Below, one piece after another: positions 6,959 to 8,947 of a DNA stretch of 8,947 nucleotides (the stretch's first letter is position 1; every line of letters starts with the position of its first letter). The DNA comes from Actinomycetes bacterium. GTDB taxonomy: Bacteria; Actinomycetota; Acidimicrobiia; Acidimicrobiales; Acidimicrobiaceae. The position numbers and the translations under genes are program-made. The stretch lies in assembly GCA_021823385.1 (NCBI GenBank), contig JAKAOC010000064.1, forward strand, positions 1-8,947. Direction: 5' to 3'. The notes under the pieces are model-generated. The model saw only the letters and a list, made by a program, of their open reading frames with translations. It was not told the DNA's origin and did not search any database.

Positions 6959-8650
6959 ATGGTACGTTTGACGCGGCGGTTAGGGGTTCTTCTGGTGGGG
7001 GCGTTGATGATCGCGCCGGCCTGGGCGGGACAGATGATCACCGGCCTCGGCGGCGCCACTTTGATCGTCACGGAAAGCGCCAGCAACGGGCAGGCGCAAA
7101 CCGCAGCGACCCTGGCAAGCCCGCTCAATGCGAATGGCTTGCGAGATGGGCAGCTTGCCACGGTCTCGCCGCAGAACCCCGATAGCCTTGGTGTCATCCC
7201 GGCGGACACGCTCGGGACACAGTCGAGCACCAGCATCGCCGCGTCGACGGTGAGCAGCTATCTCCAACCGTACCTGCAGACCGAAGCCGCCGCCCTCCAA
7301 CAAGCCATGAGTGGCACCAAAGATGCCGGCGCGTTGTACACGTACGCCCAGAGCGTCAATGTCACGTCAGGAAGTGGCACTACCGCAGCGCAGGTCGCGG
7401 GGATGATGTGGGTGCCGCGGACCGGCCACTACCAGTGGATGGGCATGAACGCCACAGCGGGGTTTGCGACCATTCTGTATGGACAGTATCAGCAGTCCCA
7501 GAGCGCCTACGGGTTGCCCAGTGGCTGGACGATGCCGAACGCCGGAGATTTCACGTGGGAGTTGCTGCAGGTCAACATCTCTGGTGCCGGTACCACCGAG
7601 ACCGCCGTGCCGTACCAGGGCACGCTGAATCATGTCGTGGTGACCAACGGGGAATACGATGCGCCAATCCCCATTCCCGCCACATCGACCACCGGCGCGG
7701 CCATCGAAAACTGCAAGGCCTCGGCGTCCGACCCCACTTTGTGCAACCAGCCCAACCCGCAGGGAACCTATCCCGCGACGGTGAATGGGCAAACGGTCGC
7801 CTACGACCCCAATACGGGCTACAACTACCTCGTCAGCAACCTCGTGACGCCGCTCATGCACCAGACAGGGGCTATCGAGGCTATCGTGGACTATGGGCGC
7901 GCGGTCAAGCCCGTGTACGTGAACAGCTCCAATGGGACCCAAGTGGCGGTGGTCGCCGTGGCCGTCAATAACCGATCCTTCTCGGGTGGGTGCGGATCCG
8001 CGACGCTCTCCAATAGTGGCGATATAGGCTATTTGCTGAACGAGACCGAGGATGAGTACCTCGTTGCCAGCAACGGCATCAGCTCGCTCCTGAATACGAC
8101 ATCGCAGAACGGGTTGTCGCCCACCAAAACCTTCAGTCAGACGGCGAATCTGCCGGCAGGCGCGCAGTACGCGAGCTACGTGAGCGACGTCGTGAATCCC
8201 TTTGGTGGCGGCCAGGTCTACAACTGGCAGGACGACACGGTCAATGGGTTGCCGGCGAGCGATTACGTCTATGTGGCGCCGCTCGCTCAGGCGGCCGGCG
8301 CCAACACCGCGTATTCGGTCACGCTCCCGGGCGGAGCGACGGTGTGCGCGTCCCCTACGCTTACGACCTATGCACAGTACTACTCCTGGATTGGACCGCC
8401 CTTCCAAGGACCTACGGTCGTGGTAAACGGGCAGGCGCTGAGCCCCAGCGACTTTAACGCCACCTACTTCTTTGGATATTACCTGGGGGATTATTCCGGC
8501 ATCGATGTGTTATCGGAGGCGGGCCACACCTACTGGGTCACGGTCTCCAACTACACGCCGCAGTCGATGAACATATTGCGGGCCCTGGGGTGGCCTGTCC
8601 AGAGTCCCTTGTCGGTCGGGATTTTTAGCCTGAACTTGCCCCCGCCGTAG
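6959..8650 (+). CDS. Exported protein of unknown function
   Basis: A 563-residue protein I do not recognise. The N-terminus is a textbook Sec signal peptide: basic MVRLTRR, hydrophobic core LGVLLVGALMIAP, and a likely signal peptidase I site AWA|GQ between residues 23 and 24, so the mature protein should be periplasmic, surface-attached or secreted. There is no lipobox and no second membrane segment. The mature chain is rich in Ser, Thr, Asn, Gln, Gly, Ala and Tyr and has only four lysines. It has exactly four cysteines (C252, C262, C345, C463), compatible with two disulfides. A Ser/Thr/Gln-rich segment (about 39-120) precedes what looks like a beta-rich body with several YxxYxxY-type aromatic patches. 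It begins after a terminator and a strong ribosome binding site, so it is its own unit; no convincing promoter was seen in the 80 bases between. It ends in PPP shortly before the G-run region. The composition suggests an extracytoplasmic structural or adhesive role, but this is inference. Confidence 0.88.
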   Translation: MVRLTRRLGVLLVGALMIAPAWAGQMITGLGGATLIVTESASNGQAQTAATLASPLNANGLRDGQLATVSPQNPDSLGVIPADTLGTQSSTSIAASTVSSYLQPYLQTEAAALQQAMSGTKDAGALYTYAQSVNVTSGSGTTAAQVAGMMWVPRTGHYQWMGMNATAGFATILYGQYQQSQSAYGLPSGWTMPNAGDFTWELLQVNISGAGTTETAVPYQGTLNHVVVTNGEYDAPIPIPATSTTGAAIENCKASASDPTLCNQPNPQGTYPATVNGQTVAYDPNTGYNYLVSNLVTPLMHQTGAIEAIVDYGRAVKPVYVNSSNGTQVAVVAVAVNNRSFSGGCGSATLSNSGDIGYLLNETEDEYLVASNGISSLLNTTSQNGLSPTKTFSQTANLPAGAQYASYVSDVVNPFGGGQVYNWQDDTVNGLPASDYVYVAPLAQAAGANTAYSVTLPGGATVCASPTLTTYAQYYSWIGPPFQGPTVVVNGQALSPSDFNATYFFGYYLGDYSGIDVLSEAGHTYWVTVSNYTPQSMNILRALGWPVQSPLSVGIFSLNLPPP

Positions 8651-8672
8651 TAACGTCTCTTTCACGTAAGGT

Positions 8673-8692
8673 CCCGTGATTTCAGGGGTTTT
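8673..8692 (+). terminator. Weak candidate terminator after the exported-protein gene
   Basis: CCC...GGG with an inner TG/CA pair, one bulged G and an ATTT loop is followed by GTTTTC. The stem is short and the T-run modest, so this is only a candidate. It lies about 22 bases after the stop codon, where a terminator would be expected. Confidence 0.25.
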
Positions 8693-8722
8693 CTGGGATT
8701 TGGGGGGATTTTTGGGGGTGGG
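8685..8722 (+). other. Potential G-quadruplex: five G-runs in 38 bases
   Basis: Five consecutive G-runs of 4, 3, 6, 5 and 3 bases are separated by loops of 6, 4, 6 and 1 bases. This meets the usual G3+N1-7 quadruplex rule on the + strand, with one run to spare. It sits between the exported-protein gene and the transposase promoter, either in the outer end of the insertion sequence or just outside it. Formation in the cell is not shown by sequence alone. Confidence 0.6.
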
Positions 8723-8752
8723 AGTGTAGTCACTAATATGTGGCATAATGTC

Positions 8753-8783
8753 TTGACGTATGCGTTTATATGGCGTATATAAT
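8753..8783 (+). promoter_or_regulatory. Transposase promoter, with dyad over the -10
   Basis: TTGACG (8753-8758) is a strong -35 box. Two overlapping -10 options follow: TATATA (8776-8781, spacing 17) and the perfect TATAAT (8778-8783, spacing 19). TTATAT-GGCGT-ATATAA (8766-8782) forms an exact 6-base inverted repeat covering the -10. The boxes overlap the first in-frame ATG (8782), so transcription would start at or just after it. That favours the second ATG (8788) as a leaderless start, or a later start. Confidence 0.6.
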
Positions 8784-8947
8784 GGCTATGCCAAAGCATA
8801 CTGGCGCCGCATACGTAGTTACCACGACACGCCGCTATAAGGGCCGGGTCTATCATTCCCATCTGCTGCGGCGCAGCTTTCGGGAAGGGGGCAAGGTCCG
8901 CAACGAGACGCTCGGCAATCTCTCGCACCTGCCGGAACCACTCATCG
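8782..8947 (+). CDS. IS1634-family transposase, N-terminal fragment (runs off right edge)
   Basis: The frame beginning MAMPKHTGAAYVVTTTRRYK stays open to the window edge for 55 codons and contains VYHSHLLRRSFREGGKVR followed by NETLGNLSHLPEPLI. A short basic opening, then L-R-R-S-(Y/F)-R-E-G-G-K-V-(R/K)-x-E-T-L-G-N-L-S-x-L-P, is the characteristic N-terminus of IS1634-type (IS4 superfamily, DDE) transposases. The catalytic domain lies beyond the edge, so completeness is unknown. The start is uncertain: ATG 8782 overlaps the -10 box and has no ribosome binding site, while ATG 8788 would sit about at the transcription start. Either start gives the same conserved region. It is transcribed away from the exported-protein gene and does not interrupt it. 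Confidence 0.85.
   Translation, partial: MAMPKHTGAAYVVTTTRRYKGRVYHSHLLRRSFREGGKVRNETLGNLSHLPEPLI

Larger units (their letters stand above)
8723..8947 (+). mobile_element. Partial IS1634-type insertion sequence, left end (boundary approximate)
   Basis: The element is recognised from its transposase N-terminus, preceded by its own promoter. The left terminus lies somewhere between the stop codon of the exported-protein gene (8650) and the -35 box (8753). I placed it after the G-run tract only for convenience, because the matching right-end inverted repeat is outside the window. The exported-protein gene appears complete, so the insertion is intergenic. Confidence 0.6.

Noticed and set aside
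7367..8407. 346-codon leftward frame opposite the exported-protein gene
   Set aside because: It is Arg/His/Gly-rich with no recognisable motif, as expected for the antisense shadow of a GC-rich gene.
1..8947. CRISPR array, tRNA or rRNA
   Set aside because: No regularly spaced repeats and no cloverleaf or rRNA-like sequence were seen on reading either strand.

Overview
The window looks like an accessory region of a Gram-negative, probably proteobacterial, chromosome or plasmid of moderately high GC. The evidence is Shine-Dalgarno-led genes, a classical Sec signal peptide and two different insertion sequences. Nothing fixes the genus. The exported protein is poor in lysine and rich in Ser, Thr, Asn, Gln, Gly and Tyr, which would suit an acidophile or surface protein, but that is only a hint.

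Layout. Positions 1 to about 249 hold the end of an IS4-type element whose transposase starts at 105 and runs leftward off the window. The element appears to have landed in a leftward gene starting at 368. That gene's first ~42 codons resemble the N-terminus of a GNAT-like acetyltransferase, so it is probably a disrupted pseudogene. Positions 369-804 hold no convincing gene and presumably contain the divergent promoters.

Positions 805-6756 are one very large rightward gene of 1983 codons, the centrepiece of the window. In order it carries a beta-rich N-terminal region, a transglutaminase-like domain, a DUF4011 domain, a superfamily 1 helicase split by a long helical insert, a Vsr-like/MTES_1575-type PD-(D/E)XK nuclease, and a DUF3320-like winged-helix tail. 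All key helicase and nuclease residues are present. This DUF4011-helicase-Vsr architecture matches, from memory, the single-gene anti-phage system called Hhe; the defence role is inferred. A good intrinsic terminator follows at 6853-6875.

Positions 6959-8650 encode an exported 563-residue protein that I do not recognise, with a strong ribosome binding site and a signal peptide. It looks independent of the helicase gene and is visibly more GC-rich. From about 8651 the DNA changes to a G-run-rich, potentially quadruplex-forming stretch and then the promoter and first 55 codons of an IS1634-type transposase, cut by the right window edge.

Taken together, this is a self-sufficient putative defence gene lying between mobile elements of two families, beside a gene already broken by one of them. 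That is a typical defence-island setting. No RNA genes or CRISPR array were seen.
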